NCBI RefSeq assembly: GCF_013760955.1
Contig: NZ_JACDUL010000003.1
Location: 316,872-380,871, forward strand
From: Methanococcus maripaludis
Lineage (GTDB): Archaea > AGJL01 > Methanococci > Methanococcales > Methanococcaceae
Direction: 5' to 3'
Length of the DNA: 64,000 nt
Positions 44,802 to 54,504 of this stretch are shown here, one piece after another. The translations under genes were made by a program, and so were the position numbers. Within the stretch, counting starts at the first letter, position 1; every line of letters starts with the position of its first letter. Under the pieces are notes generated by a model. It was not told where the DNA came from, did not search any database, and worked only from the letters and a program-made list of their open reading frames with translations.

Positions 44802-45386
44802 ATGAGAGAGGGGCATGAACAAAATAAACGAGAGTTTGAAGAATACGCATACGTTTTGGACTTCTTAGAATATGGGTACCCTGACGATACTAGGCCACTT
44901 CACCAAAAAAAACCGATTGCACAAGCTTTTGGTGAAAAACAGTTTGTAATGATGGAATTAACATTTAAGGATAATCAGGTTGCAGATCTTGCAGAAAAAC
45001 TCTATATCGGCAAGGGAAAAAGGGAAAAAGTAGAGTTCGTATCAAAAATGTTAAAATACGACCAACTAACCCCTACTGCAAAAACTGAACTTCTTCACGT
45101 AATAAAAGAAGCAGTTAAAGCCCAGGAAGAAAGATTCGTTGAATTTTTAAATAATTGTGGGCCACTTACAAACAGAATGCACACATTACAGTTACTTCCA
45201 GGAATTGGTAAAACATCAATGTGGAAAGTAATCGAAGAAAGGGAAATAAAAAAATTTGAAAGCTTTAAGGATTTTGAAGATAGAGTTAGGAAAAATATAG
45301 TTGATCCACTCGCAAAAAGAATTGAAGAGGAATTAAAAGAACCTCAAAAACATTATATCTTTGTAAAGTGGAAAATTAGCCACTAA
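44802..45386 (+). CDS. DUF655 helix-hairpin-helix protein
   Basis: 194 residues from ATG 44802 (GGTGTAAGT upstream). The N-terminal part YAYVLDFLEYGYPDDTRP and FVMMELTF form an OB-like module. The C-terminal part LLPGIGKTSMWKVIEERE is a helix-hairpin-helix nucleic acid binding motif. The family is widespread in archaea beside rpl21e, rpoF and usually ksgA, and is presumed to act on RNA; its role is unknown. Here ksgA is absent and a glycosyltransferase follows. Confidence 0.88.
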   Translation: MREGHEQNKREFEEYAYVLDFLEYGYPDDTRPLHQKKPIAQAFGEKQFVMMELTFKDNQVADLAEKLYIGKGKREKVEFVSKMLKYDQLTPTAKTELLHVIKEAVKAQEERFVEFLNNCGPLTNRMHTLQLLPGIGKTSMWKVIEEREIKKFESFKDFEDRVRKNIVDPLAKRIEEELKEPQKHYIFVKWKISH

Positions 45387-45405
45387 TCTCTTTTTTGGTG
45401 TTATT

Positions 45406-46473
45406 TTGAAAATATTACTTCCTTCAATATACTATCCATTTATTGGTGGAATTTCAATCCACGTTGAAAATTTAATAAAAAATTTAAACAAAATTGACTC
45501 TTTTGAATTTCATATTTTAAACTACAATTTTGATGTCACCATTGAAAATTCTTTTGAAAATGTTACAGTCCATAAAATTCCGTACTTTTCAAAATTAAGG
45601 GGCCCAAGCTACATTTTAAATGGATATAAACTCGGAAAAAAAATAATTAAGAATGAAAAAATAGATTTAATCCACAGCCACTATGCAGCACCACAGGGTT
45701 TTTTAGGGGCAGTTTTAGGAAAAAAATGCAATATTCCAACAGTTTTGACACTTCATGGAAGCGATGTATTGAATCTCTCAAAAAACACTTTTGGAAAATA
45801 TTTTTTTGAATATGCACTTAACAATTCCGAAAAAATAATATGTGTTAGCGAATTTTTAAAAACTAATTTAAAAACAAATTTTAATATTGATTCGAACGTT
45901 ATATACAACGGATTTGATGAAGAATTATTTAATCCTTCGAATAATGATTGCGATTACGGATTATTTGTCGGATCCCTTGTTGAACAGAAGGGAATCTTTT
46001 ATTTTTTAGAAAGTATCAAAAATATCGATTTTACGTTTAAAATTATTGGTAATGGTCCATTATATAATAAAATATTGGATTTTATAAAATTAAACGAAAT
46101 TAAAAACGTTGAATTACTTGGACCAAAAACACAAGCCGAAGTTTCAGAGTATTTAAAAAATTGCAGCTTTTTAATACTTCCCTCAGTTTCAGAAGGACTT
46201 GGAATGAGCATTATCGAAGCCATGGCCTGTAAAAAGGCAGTTATTGGAACTGATGTTGGAGGGATTCCTGAACTAATAAAAGATGGAATAAATGGATACA
46301 TTGTTTATCCAAAAGATACAAAAGTGCTTGAAGACAGAATAAACATGCTTGTTTATAATAAAAATTTAAGAAAATCTCTCGGAGAAGAAGGTTTGAACTA
46401 TTCAAAAAACTTTTCTTGGAGATATTCTGCAAAAAAAACCTATGAAATATATAATTCATTATTAACGGAATAA
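45406..46473 (+). CDS. Glycosyltransferase family 4
   Basis: The 355-residue GT-B enzyme starts at TTG 45406, behind GGTGTTATT. N-terminal PSIYYPFIGGISIHVENL and the C-terminal nucleotide-sugar region LLPSVSEGLGMSIIEAMACKKAVIGTDVGGIPELI are typical of retaining GT4 enzymes, with the E-x7-E pattern. Likely transfers a sugar to a lipid, glycan or surface component; acceptor unknown. It follows the DUF655 gene by 19 bases. Confidence 0.9.
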   Translation: MKILLPSIYYPFIGGISIHVENLIKNLNKIDSFEFHILNYNFDVTIENSFENVTVHKIPYFSKLRGPSYILNGYKLGKKIIKNEKIDLIHSHYAAPQGFLGAVLGKKCNIPTVLTLHGSDVLNLSKNTFGKYFFEYALNNSEKIICVSEFLKTNLKTNFNIDSNVIYNGFDEELFNPSNNDCDYGLFVGSLVEQKGIFYFLESIKNIDFTFKIIGNGPLYNKILDFIKLNEIKNVELLGPKTQAEVSEYLKNCSFLILPSVSEGLGMSIIEAMACKKAVIGTDVGGIPELIKDGINGYIVYPKDTKVLEDRINMLVYNKNLRKSLGEEGLNYSKNFSWRYSAKKTYEIYNSLLTE

Positions 46474-46487
46474 TTGCTTGTGAAAAT

Positions 46488-47093
46488 ATGATTCCTGTTT
46501 TTTTAGAGTTGAAAGGATTTAATGTTTTAATTTTTGGATTTGGGAATGTTGGAAAAAGAAGATTTGAAAAATTCTTGGATAGTTGTGCAAAAATTACCGT
46601 TTATTCCAAAAGCATTGCGAAAAAGGATATCTCAAAATACGAAAATGCGAGATTTTTTGAATGCGATGTAAGTAATTTAAGTGATGAAGAACTATATTCA
46701 ATAATAAAAAATCACGATATTATAATAACCGCGATCGACGAAAAAAACAATAAAAGGATTGTTTCAATTGCAAAAAGCATAAATAAATTCATAAACTCTT
46801 CAACTTTTGAAAAGGAATCAAATTTAATAGTTCCTGCATATTGCAGTGTTGATGGTGTTTCATTTGCAGTATACACTGGTGGAAAAAGCCCGATAGTTGC
46901 AAGAGAAATTCGCAAAAATGTTGAAGAATATTTAAAAAATTCTGAATTTGAAATCAGTTTTCAAAACAAACTCCGTGATTTTTTGAAAAATGAGATTGAA
47001 GATCAGAATGAAAGAAAAAAGGTTCTTGAAAACGTTTTTAGCGATGAAAAATTTAAAAAAGAACTTTTAGAACTTATTGAAAAACATAGGTGA
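46488..47093 (+). CDS. Precorrin-2 dehydrogenase (siroheme synthase N-terminal domain)
   Basis: The 201-residue protein begins [23 protein letters not shown], a NAD-binding Rossmann fold, and has [29 protein letters not shown], the CysG/Met8p signature. It oxidises precorrin-2 to sirohydrochlorin, used for siroheme, F430 and cobalamin. No methyltransferase domain is fused. It is followed by hemA, whose ribosome binding site overlaps its stop codon. Confidence 0.92.
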   Translation: MIPVFLELKGFNVLIFGFGNVGKRRFEKFLDSCAKITVYSKSIAKKDISKYENARFFECDVSNLSDEELYSIIKNHDIIITAIDEKNNKRIVSIAKSINKFINSSTFEKESNLIVPAYCSVDGVSFAVYTGGKSPIVAREIRKNVEEYLKNSEFEISFQNKLRDFLKNEIEDQNERKKVLENVFSDEKFKKELLELIEKHR

Positions 47094-47097
47094 ATCT

Positions 47098-48246
47098 ATG
47101 TTGGTTGTTAAAGCAGATTACAAAAAATATCCGATACCAGTTCTTGAAAAGATGCGAATTGACGAGGATGAATTTTATAAAAAATACGAGGCTTGCGTTG
47201 TAGTCCAAACCTGCAACAGGATTGAAGCGTATTTTGATACGGAAGTAAACTCAAACGTTGATGACATTTTAAAAGATTTTCAAGGGTTTGACATTTTAAA
47301 AGGAAAAAATGCAACATTTCATTTTTTAAAAGTGTCCTGTGGAATGGACTCGATGATACTTGGAGAAAACCAGATTTTAGGCCAAATAAAAACAAGTTTT
47401 CAAAAAGCACGTGAATTTAAAAAAACGAGCCGATATTTAGACAGTCTCTTCTTAAAAGCAATCCACGTCGGACAGCGTGCACGAACAGAAACTAAAATTA
47501 ACGAAGGCGGAGTTTCAATTGGAAGTGCGGCAGTCGAACTTGCGGAAAAAAACTTCGGACTTACAAACAGGAATGTTTTACTAATCGGTGCGGGAGAAAT
47601 TGGAACATTGGTTGCAAAAGCACTTGTAGAAAAGCATATTAAAGCCGTTATCGTTGCAAACCGAACTTACGAAAGAGCTGAAACGCTTGCAAAAGAATTA
47701 AAAGGAATGGCTGTTCATTTTGATAAATTAAGGGAAGCAGTTAATTTCAGTGATGTTATAATATGTGCTACATCATCACCCCATTACATATTGGAAAAAG
47801 AAGATTTAATTGACGTGGGAAATAAAATAATAATCGATATAGCAAATCCAAGAGACGTTGACGATTCGGTGCGGGAACTTGAAAATATTGAACTGTATAC
47901 TATTGACGATTTAAGAAATATATCTGATAAAAATCTGCAAAGAAGAATTGAAGAGATACCGACTGTTGAAAAAATTATTGAAGAAGAATACGATGTTCTT
48001 ATGAAACAGATTGAAAAAATCAATGTTGAAGAAGTTTTAAAGGAGTTTAATACATACATTGAAGAAATTAGGGTAAAAGAGCTTGAAAAAGCGATTAAAC
48101 TTTCCAAAAGTAAAGATCCTGAAGAAATCATGGAAAATTTCTCAAAAGCTTTTGCAAAACGAATAACTCATGATTTTGTATCCTACTCATTGAATACTTC
48201 AAAAGAAGACCTTATGAACTCGGCATGGTGGAAAAATGGAAAATAA
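47098..48246 (+). CDS. hemA: Glutamyl-tRNA reductase
   Basis: First enzyme of the C5 route to tetrapyrroles. 382 residues from ATG 47098 (GGTGAATCT upstream). Catalytic cysteine region [13 protein letters not shown], the substrate motif [18 protein letters not shown], the NADPH loop [17 protein letters not shown] and [15 protein letters not shown]. The C-terminal dimerisation helices are present. Normal length. It overlaps the next gene by 11 bases. Confidence 0.96.
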   Translation: MLVVKADYKKYPIPVLEKMRIDEDEFYKKYEACVVVQTCNRIEAYFDTEVNSNVDDILKDFQGFDILKGKNATFHFLKVSCGMDSMILGENQILGQIKTSFQKAREFKKTSRYLDSLFLKAIHVGQRARTETKINEGGVSIGSAAVELAEKNFGLTNRNVLLIGAGEIGTLVAKALVEKHIKAVIVANRTYERAETLAKELKGMAVHFDKLREAVNFSDVIICATSSPHYILEKEDLIDVGNKIIIDIANPRDVDDSVRELENIELYTIDDLRNISDKNLQRRIEEIPTVEKIIEEEYDVLMKQIEKINVEEVLKEFNTYIEEIRVKELEKAIKLSKSKDPEEIMENFSKAFAKRITHDFVSYSLNTSKEDLMNSAWWKNGK

Positions 48247-49462
48247 CGTGAATATTGAAGAAATCGTTGAAAAACTGATTAAAAAAGAAATAAAAGTTTA
48301 CCAGCTTGATTCAGAATTTGGAGAACGAAATGCAGTTACTGCAAGACGAAAATACCTTGAAAAGCTATCAAACGTTGAAACAAGACATATTCAGGAATAC
48401 ACTCTTGATGAAAAACTTGCGATGCAGAAAAACATTGAAAACATGATTGGTGCAATTCAAATTCCACTCGGATTTGCGGGACCAATTTCAATTAATGGAA
48501 AGTATGCACAAGGTGAGTTTAACGTGCCTTTCGCGACTACGGAAGGTGCTCTCGTTGCGTCTATTAACAGAGGTTGCAGTATTATCACAAAATGTGGTGG
48601 TGCAACTGTACGCGTGATTGACGACAAGATGACCCGTGCACCAATAATTAAAACGAACTCTATAGTCGATGCTTTGAAATTAAAAGAGTGGATATTAGAC
48701 AACTTCACGAAGATAAAAGAAGTCGCTGAATCTACAACAAGACATGGAAAACTAATTCAAATATCCCCAATTTTAATAGTTGGAAGAAATGTATATCCAA
48801 GATTTACATTTAAAACAGGAGATGCGATGGGGATGAACATGGTTACTATTGCAACTGAAAAAGCCTGTTCATTTATCGAATCGGAACTTAAAAAAGAAGG
48901 AATAATTGTGGATACTGTTGCATTGAGCGGTAATGTGTGTACTGATAAAAAACCGGCTGCAATAAATTTGATTGAAGGAAGGGGAAAAAGTGTTGTTGCA
49001 GAAGTATTTTTAAAAGAAGAATACGTTGAAAAATATTTAAAAACTACCTCAAAAGCGATTGAACAGGTGAATACTTACAAAAATTTGATTGGTTCAGCAA
49101 TAAGTTCCTCTTTAGGCTTTAACGCGCAGTATGCAAATATTGTTGGAGCCCTATTTTTAGCGACAGGACAGGACGAAGCACACATCGTTGAAGGCAGTAT
49201 GGGAATCACAACTGCAGAATGTACTGGCGACGGACTTTATTTCTCAGTTACGCTTCCAGATTTACCTGTAGCCACGATTGGTGGCGGAACAAGAGTTGAA
49301 ACCCAGCGAGAATGTCTCGAAATAATTGGATGCGCGGGTGCTGAAAAGGCAGTTAAATTTGCAGAAATTGCAGGAGCTGTTGTTTTAGCAGGTGAATTAT
49401 CACTTATTGGCGCCCTTGCTGCAGGACATCTTGCAAAAGCGCATTCTGAACTTGGAAGATAA
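48236..49462 (+). CDS. hmgA: 3-hydroxy-3-methylglutaryl-CoA reductase
   Basis: Makes mevalonate for archaeal isoprenoid lipids. The 408-residue class I enzyme has the catalytic Glu in [16 protein letters not shown], Lys in [20 protein letters not shown], Asp in [12 protein letters not shown] and His in [22 protein letters not shown] binds NADPH. Start ATG with GGTGGAAAA. It is the third gene of an overlapped run with the siroheme gene and hemA. Confidence 0.97.
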   Translation: MENNVNIEEIVEKLIKKEIKVYQLDSEFGERNAVTARRKYLEKLSNVETRHIQEYTLDEKLAMQKNIENMIGAIQIPLGFAGPISINGKYAQGEFNVPFATTEGALVASINRGCSIITKCGGATVRVIDDKMTRAPIIKTNSIVDALKLKEWILDNFTKIKEVAESTTRHGKLIQISPILIVGRNVYPRFTFKTGDAMGMNMVTIATEKACSFIESELKKEGIIVDTVALSGNVCTDKKPAAINLIEGRGKSVVAEVFLKEEYVEKYLKTTSKAIEQVNTYKNLIGSAISSSLGFNAQYANIVGALFLATGQDEAHIVEGSMGITTAECTGDGLYFSVTLPDLPVATIGGGTRVETQRECLEIIGCAGAEKAVKFAEIAGAVVLAGELSLIGALAAGHLAKAHSELGR

Positions 49463-49595
49463 TTTTTCACTTTTAAAAACTTTTTTTGAATTTTTAAAGA
49501 ACAGACCTTTTCACGAATTAAAAAACATTTAAATCATTTATTTTATATACCAATTTTAAGATAATATATGATAATTAATTATGAAAAGTGGAACT

Positions 49596-50018
49596 ATGGA
49601 ATCGTTTTTGACAGAAATTCAAATAAATGTGCTAAACCTCAGAAAACGAGGGCACACACAAGATGAGATTGCCAACATTATGGGGACAAGTAGGGCGAAC
49701 ATCAGTATGATCGAAAAAAGAGCTCGTGAAAATATTGAAAAGGCGCGAAATACATTGAGTATTTACAACGATATAATCGCACCTTCTAAAATTAAGATAG
49801 ATAAGGGTACAGACGTATTTAATATTCCAAAGATTATTTTTTCTAAGTCAGATCAGGACGAAATACACGTAAACTACTCCTCACTTCAAATCATGGAGTT
49901 TGTAAACCAGAATGCTCAAAGGTACATTAAAAACAGAATGGTAGTGGAGCCATTTATTGTAACCATACTTCAAAACGGAGATATATTCGTTCACGATTAT
50001 GAAGAAAGTGAGCAATAA
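49596..50018 (+). CDS. tfx: Tfx-family transcriptional regulator
   Basis: About 140 residues. N-terminal [49 protein letters not shown], followed by a basic/acidic C-terminal domain ([18 protein letters not shown]) typical of Tfx. The founder protein binds the promoter of a molybdenum formylmethanofuran dehydrogenase operon in Methanothermobacter. I prefer ATG 49596, which has AGTGGAACT upstream, to ATG 49581. TATA-like ATTTTATATACC lies near 49540. Followed at 17 bases by pelota. Confidence 0.85.
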   Translation: MESFLTEIQINVLNLRKRGHTQDEIANIMGTSRANISMIEKRARENIEKARNTLSIYNDIIAPSKIKIDKGTDVFNIPKIIFSKSDQDEIHVNYSSLQIMEFVNQNAQRYIKNRMVVEPFIVTILQNGDIFVHDYEESEQ

Positions 50019-50035
50019 GTAAAAAAAGAGATATA

Positions 50036-51082
50036 ATGAAGATCATTCAAGAGATACCTGAAAAAAATATAATAAAACTAATTCCAGAAAATTTAGATGA
50101 TTTATGGCATTTATCAAACATAATACAGCCATATAATGCAATTTATGCAGTTACTGAACGTAGAACTGAGGATAAAGGGGACAAACTACGTGCAGATAGA
50201 GGAACTAAGAGAAAGGTTTTTTTAGGAATAAAAGCTGAAAAAATTAATTTCCATGAAGATTTCAATAGACTTCGGGTAAGCGGAAAAATTATTCATGCTC
50301 CAGAGGACATCCCGATTGGTTCATACCACACAATCGATATTGAACCTCTTTTACAGGTTTCAGTTCAAAAGAACTGGAAAAAATGGGATCTTGCAAGATT
50401 AAAAGATGCAGAAGACTCTTCCAAAAAGCCAAAAGTAGTAGTCGTTATTATGGATGATAGCGAAGCGGATATATTTTTAGTTCGTGAATTTGGAATTAAA
50501 GAACTTGCAAGTATTAAATCGGGCGTTTCTAAAAAATTAGATTATAAACAGAACGAACAGGCCAAATTTAGCTACTATTCTGATATTATCAATTCAATTT
50601 CAGAATTTGAAGGAAAAATACTCTTTGCAGGCCCAGGATTTGGAAAAAACAATATTCAAAACTACATTTCTGAAAAGCATAAAGATCTGGCTCCAAACGT
50701 GGTCGTGGAATCCGCAAACCATACTGGAAAATCAGGGCTTTCTGAAATATTGAAATCAGGAATTATCGATAAAATTTACGGAGAAGCAAGAATCAGCAAG
50801 GAAACACAAATTATAGAAAAATTACTCGAAGAAATTTCTAAAAAAGGTCTTGCAGCTTACGGAATTGAAAGTGTAAACAATGCAATGAATTACTCTGCAA
50901 TCGACACCCTTTTACTAACTGATGAATATTTGAGAAGAAATAGGCGAACTATCGAAGAATTAATGAACAGTGTTGAAAATATCAATGGAAGCATACTTAT
51001 CATTTCAACAGAACACGATGCAGGAAAACAGTTGAAAGCGCTCGGTGGAATTTCGGCACTGTTGCGGTTTCCAATAGAATAG
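50036..51082 (+). CDS. pelA: Pelota (Dom34), ribosome rescue factor
   Basis: The 348-residue archaeal Pelota acts with ABCE1 and aEF1A to split stalled ribosomes. N-terminal Sm-like domain: IPENLDDLWHLSNIIQPYNAIYAVTERRT and VFLGIKAEKINFHEDFNRLRVSG. The central domain FAGPGFGKNNIQNYI and C-terminal domain with LLLTDEYLRRNR and ISTEHDAGKQLKALGGISALLRF match eRF1-like folds; the GGQ motif of eRF1 is absent, as expected. Short spacing from tfx suggests one transcript. Confidence 0.95.
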   Translation: MKIIQEIPEKNIIKLIPENLDDLWHLSNIIQPYNAIYAVTERRTEDKGDKLRADRGTKRKVFLGIKAEKINFHEDFNRLRVSGKIIHAPEDIPIGSYHTIDIEPLLQVSVQKNWKKWDLARLKDAEDSSKKPKVVVVIMDDSEADIFLVREFGIKELASIKSGVSKKLDYKQNEQAKFSYYSDIINSISEFEGKILFAGPGFGKNNIQNYISEKHKDLAPNVVVESANHTGKSGLSEILKSGIIDKIYGEARISKETQIIEKLLEEISKKGLAAYGIESVNNAMNYSAIDTLLLTDEYLRRNRRTIEELMNSVENINGSILIISTEHDAGKQLKALGGISALLRFPIE

Positions 51083-51090
51083 GTGATATT

Positions 51091-51831
51091 TTGAGTGATA
51101 CTAAATGGGAAATAGGAATTGCAGTAACTTTGGTTGCACTATCTACTGTTCTTTACTACATTCATTTTTTAATATTCCACGATATCCACCATATCTCGAT
51201 ATATCTTTTGGGCGATATCGCATTTACCCCAATAGAAGTCCTTCTTGTAACTTTGATTCTTCACAGGTTGCTCGAACACAGGGATAAAAAACAGACTCTT
51301 GAAAAATTAAATATGGTTATAGGTTCGTTCTTTTCGAGCGTTGGAGAAGAATTATTGACATATTTTTCGGATAATGACCCGAATTTAGAAGAAATTCGAA
51401 AAAATTTACTGGTAACTAACAACTGGGACGAGAAAAAATTCAAAAACGCCCATAAAACTTTAAAAACTTATAAATACAGTATAAAAATAACACCTGATAA
51501 TATCAAGGAATTAAAAGAGTTTTTAAACAGTGAATCCCAATTTATACTCCGATTAATGGAAAATCCTGCACTTTTAGAACATGAAAAATTTACAGGACTT
51601 TTGAGGGCAATTTCACACATTTCTGAAGAACTCATGAAAAGAAAAGATATTGATAATTTACCGCAATCAGACATCGAACACATTTCCGGAGACATTGTAA
51701 GGGCATACGAGAGACTCGTGTCAGAATGGTTAGATTACATGATGTACTTAAAAAACAACTATCCATATTTATTTTCTCTTGCAATGCGGTCAAATCCATT
51801 CGATTTAACGTCAGAAATAATTGTAAAATAA
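51091..51831 (+). CDS. Uncharacterised membrane protein, 246 residues
   Basis: Two N-terminal membrane segments (about residues 8-28 and 37-60, the second ending HRLLEHRDKKQ) precede a cytoplasmic helical domain of about 180 residues. Short motifs such as SFFSSVGEELLTYFS and LSEWLDYMMYLKNNYPYLFSLAMR occur, but I recognise no family. Start is TTG 51091 behind GGTGATATT. Eight bases after pelota, so presumably in that transcript. Confidence 0.75.
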   Translation: MSDTKWEIGIAVTLVALSTVLYYIHFLIFHDIHHISIYLLGDIAFTPIEVLLVTLILHRLLEHRDKKQTLEKLNMVIGSFFSSVGEELLTYFSDNDPNLEEIRKNLLVTNNWDEKKFKNAHKTLKTYKYSIKITPDNIKELKEFLNSESQFILRLMENPALLEHEKFTGLLRAISHISEELMKRKDIDNLPQSDIEHISGDIVRAYERLVSEWLDYMMYLKNNYPYLFSLAMRSNPFDLTSEIIVK

Positions 51832-52213
51832 AATTATCTTGGAAAAGTACATGGGTGGTGTCCATGTACTTAAAAGCGCCTATCTGATAGATTTGTAGGT
51901 AAAATATTTAATAGAGTGTCTTGGTGCCAATACGAAGTACGGCATAGTTGAGAGCATATTTCGAACACTGTTAACAAAAAATGTAACAGTATTTAGCTTA
52001 CCCTTACGATAAGCAACAAAAATACCTTTTTTTAGTATATATGGTTTTTGCTAGGACTTTTTGTTTACATCAATACCCATATAATGAGAATATTACATTT
52101 AAACTCATTTTTTATATTTTTTTATTACTACCTACATAAGCACATACATAAAAATATTATATATTCTCCCCGATTAAAAAACACTATTCCCACAATATCC
52201 AATAGGTGCTAAA
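51832..52213 (+). promoter_or_regulatory. 382-base gene-free leader upstream of the chemotaxis receptor
   Basis: No coding frame. Features: hairpin AAGTACATGG(7)CCATGTACTT at 51845-51871, a ten-base-pair stem. A second structure at 51915-51969 (AGTGT...ACACT enclosing GTGCC...GGCAT). A third hairpin ACTGTTA(10)TAACAGT at 51967-51990 shares bases with the second, so they exclude each other. T7 tract and a TATA-like TAGTATATATGG near 52025-52040, and a TATA box TATTATATATTC near 52155, which probably drives the receptor gene. Possibly an RNA regulator. Confidence 0.5.
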
Positions 52214-54406
52214 ATGAAATTGAGTACTAAAAAATTAAGTACTAAGCTACTTTTTTACTCGATATTAACTGTATTGATTCCCATACTAATTTTGGGCGTT
52301 ATATCAACAAATACTGTAAAAGACAGCATGGAAGTACAGGGCCAAGATGCGATAGAAAAAGATCTTGGAATCTCTGAAGCAATGTTTGAAGAACATATTG
52401 AAAAATTAGAACTTTTTACTGAATATAACTCAAAAGATAGTGAAATTATTGATGATATTGAAGAAAAAAATTCTTATGAACTATCTAGAATTGCAAATAT
52501 TGTTGATGAATCTGCAGGAGCAGATTTTGTCGGATTTACAGATTCCGATGGAACTATTATTGGATCTAACATTAATTCAGATGTTTCCGTTAGTTCTCTT
52601 GTTAAAAAAATTTCCGGATCTGGAAATACATATTCTATTGAAAAAATATCTACCGAAATGACAGAAAAAATTTCAAGTGGCAAGATATCTAGCGTTGAAG
52701 GTGCTCTTGCAATTGTTGTTTCTTCACCAGTTTACGATGGAAATAACGTTGTAGGATACATCGTGTCAATTGATGTACTAAATAATGATTACACTATAGT
52801 TGATAGCATTAAAAAAGCTACAGGAGATGTTGCAACGATTTCCCTTGGAAAATACAGAATATCCACAAACCTAGAAAATAATGGTCAAAGGGTTGTTGGA
52901 ACTGCAATTTCTGACGAAATATATAATGAAGTAGTTAATCAAAAACAGGACTACTATGCTAGAACTGATGTTTTAGGAACGCCTTACCTTTGTGGATATG
53001 CTCCACTTTACGACTGCCAGGGTAATGCCGTTGGTATGGTATTTACCGGAACTCCTGCAGCTCCTTTTGATGACGTAGTATCCAAAATACTTTCAACGAT
53101 CATTTTGATTGGTTTAGTAGGTCTAATAATTGCAATAATTATCACATTATTCAGCAATAAAAAAATTACAACACCGGTTGATGAACTTAAAAAAGGTGCA
53201 GAAATTTTCGGTAAAGGAAATTACGATCACGTCGTAAGTGTTAAAACTGGCGATGAATTAGAAGAATTGGCTAATTCATTTAATAACATGGCTAAAAGTA
53301 TTAAAGAAGTCAATGAACTGATGGATCAAGACAAAAAAGAACTGGCGGTTACCATTAAGGACGTAGCTGACACGATGACTGCTGTTGCAGCTGGGGACTT
53401 CACCGCAAGAGCTGATGAAAATAGGAAAAAAAATAGATTACAAAAGGCGATTAACACTGCAGTTTCAAATGTTGCAGGCTTAATCAAAGAATTACGTGAA
53501 GAAGTTGATTTGTTAAATATCCAAGTTCAAAAAGTTGAAGATGAACTTAAAAGTGCAGAGGAAACTGCGACACAAGTAACAGAAGCTGCGACACAAGTTG
53601 CAGAAGCTTCAAGTGACCAGTCTGCAAAATTACAGGAAGCTTCAGACCAGCTTGAAACCACATATGAAGTTGCAAAAGAAGTATATGGTGCAGCAGAGGA
53701 AACTGTTAAGGCTGCAGAAGAAATCGGAGAAAACTCCGAAATGGGAGTTAAAAAGGTTGAAAATGCAATTTCAAGAATGCAAGGAATTACAAATGTAATT
53801 GATAATTTAGGAAAATCAATCCAAGAACTCGGTGAAGACGGTAAAAAAATTAACGAAGTTACCGATTTAATTAAAGACATTGCTGAACAGACCGGACTAT
53901 TGGCATTGAACGCTTCAATTGAGGCTGCTCGTGCAGGAGATGCTGGAAAAGGGTTCGCAGTTGTTGCAAGCGAAATTAAAGCTCTTGCAGAAGAAATTAA
54001 AAAATCTGTTGAAAATATTAACCACACGATTAGTGGAGTCCACAAGCGAATCGGAGAAACGATGGACCTCGGATTAAAAGGAAAAGACGAAGTCGATAAA
54101 GGAGTAATTGCAATTGATGAAGTAAATGATGCTCTTTTAAGAATTAAAGAAAGTGTGGATGCCGCAGGCGCAAAAATAAATGGAATTAAAAAAGGTGCAC
54201 AGAGTGCTGCAGACAATACCGAAGGCGCTTTGAAAAATGCGCAAGACATTGCATCAATTTCAGAAGAGTTTACTGCAACAGCAGAAGAAGTTACTGCGTC
54301 AACCGAGGAATTAAACTCAATTATTGAGGAAATCAGAGGGGTTGCAGAAGAAGTAACTCAGGTAGCTGAAAGAGTAACTAAAAAATCAAGTCAGTTTAAA
54401 ATTTAA
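52214..54406 (+). CDS. Methyl-accepting chemotaxis protein
   Basis: The 730-residue receptor has a first membrane segment at about 12-32, an extracellular Cache-type sensor (about 40-285, with YIVSIDVLNNDY and GTPYLCGYAPLYDCQGNAVGMVF), a second segment around 292-313, HAMP at about 315-370, a second HAMP-like stretch, and the long coiled-coil signalling domain. The hairpin tip IAEQTGLLALNASIEAARAG and methylation-type Gln/Glu clusters are visible. It controls the archaellum through CheA, which is not in this window. Ligand unknown. Confidence 0.95.
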   Translation: MKLSTKKLSTKLLFYSILTVLIPILILGVISTNTVKDSMEVQGQDAIEKDLGISEAMFEEHIEKLELFTEYNSKDSEIIDDIEEKNSYELSRIANIVDESAGADFVGFTDSDGTIIGSNINSDVSVSSLVKKISGSGNTYSIEKISTEMTEKISSGKISSVEGALAIVVSSPVYDGNNVVGYIVSIDVLNNDYTIVDSIKKATGDVATISLGKYRISTNLENNGQRVVGTAISDEIYNEVVNQKQDYYARTDVLGTPYLCGYAPLYDCQGNAVGMVFTGTPAAPFDDVVSKILSTIILIGLVGLIIAIIITLFSNKKITTPVDELKKGAEIFGKGNYDHVVSVKTGDELEELANSFNNMAKSIKEVNELMDQDKKELAVTIKDVADTMTAVAAGDFTARADENRKKNRLQKAINTAVSNVAGLIKELREEVDLLNIQVQKVEDELKSAEETATQVTEAATQVAEASSDQSAKLQEASDQLETTYEVAKEVYGAAEETVKAAEEIGENSEMGVKKVENAISRMQGITNVIDNLGKSIQELGEDGKKINEVTDLIKDIAEQTGLLALNASIEAARAGDAGKGFAVVASEIKALAEEIKKSVENINHTISGVHKRIGETMDLGLKGKDEVDKGVIAIDEVNDALLRIKESVDAAGAKINGIKKGAQSAADNTEGALKNAQDIASISEEFTATAEEVTASTEELNSIIEEIRGVAEEVTQVAERVTKKSSQFKI

Positions 54407-54504
54407 TTTTCTTTTTTCTTTTTTGATTGTTTTAAAACAGATTTAAAAATATATGAAATAGTTATAAATTTCTAAAAAAAGTAATTTATTAAAAAAATAA
54501 AAAA

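Noticed and set aside
53527-54249. 240-codon minus-strand frame
   Set aside because: Antisense to the chemotaxis receptor's helical signalling domain; a Ser/Ala/Phe-rich shadow with no ribosome binding site.
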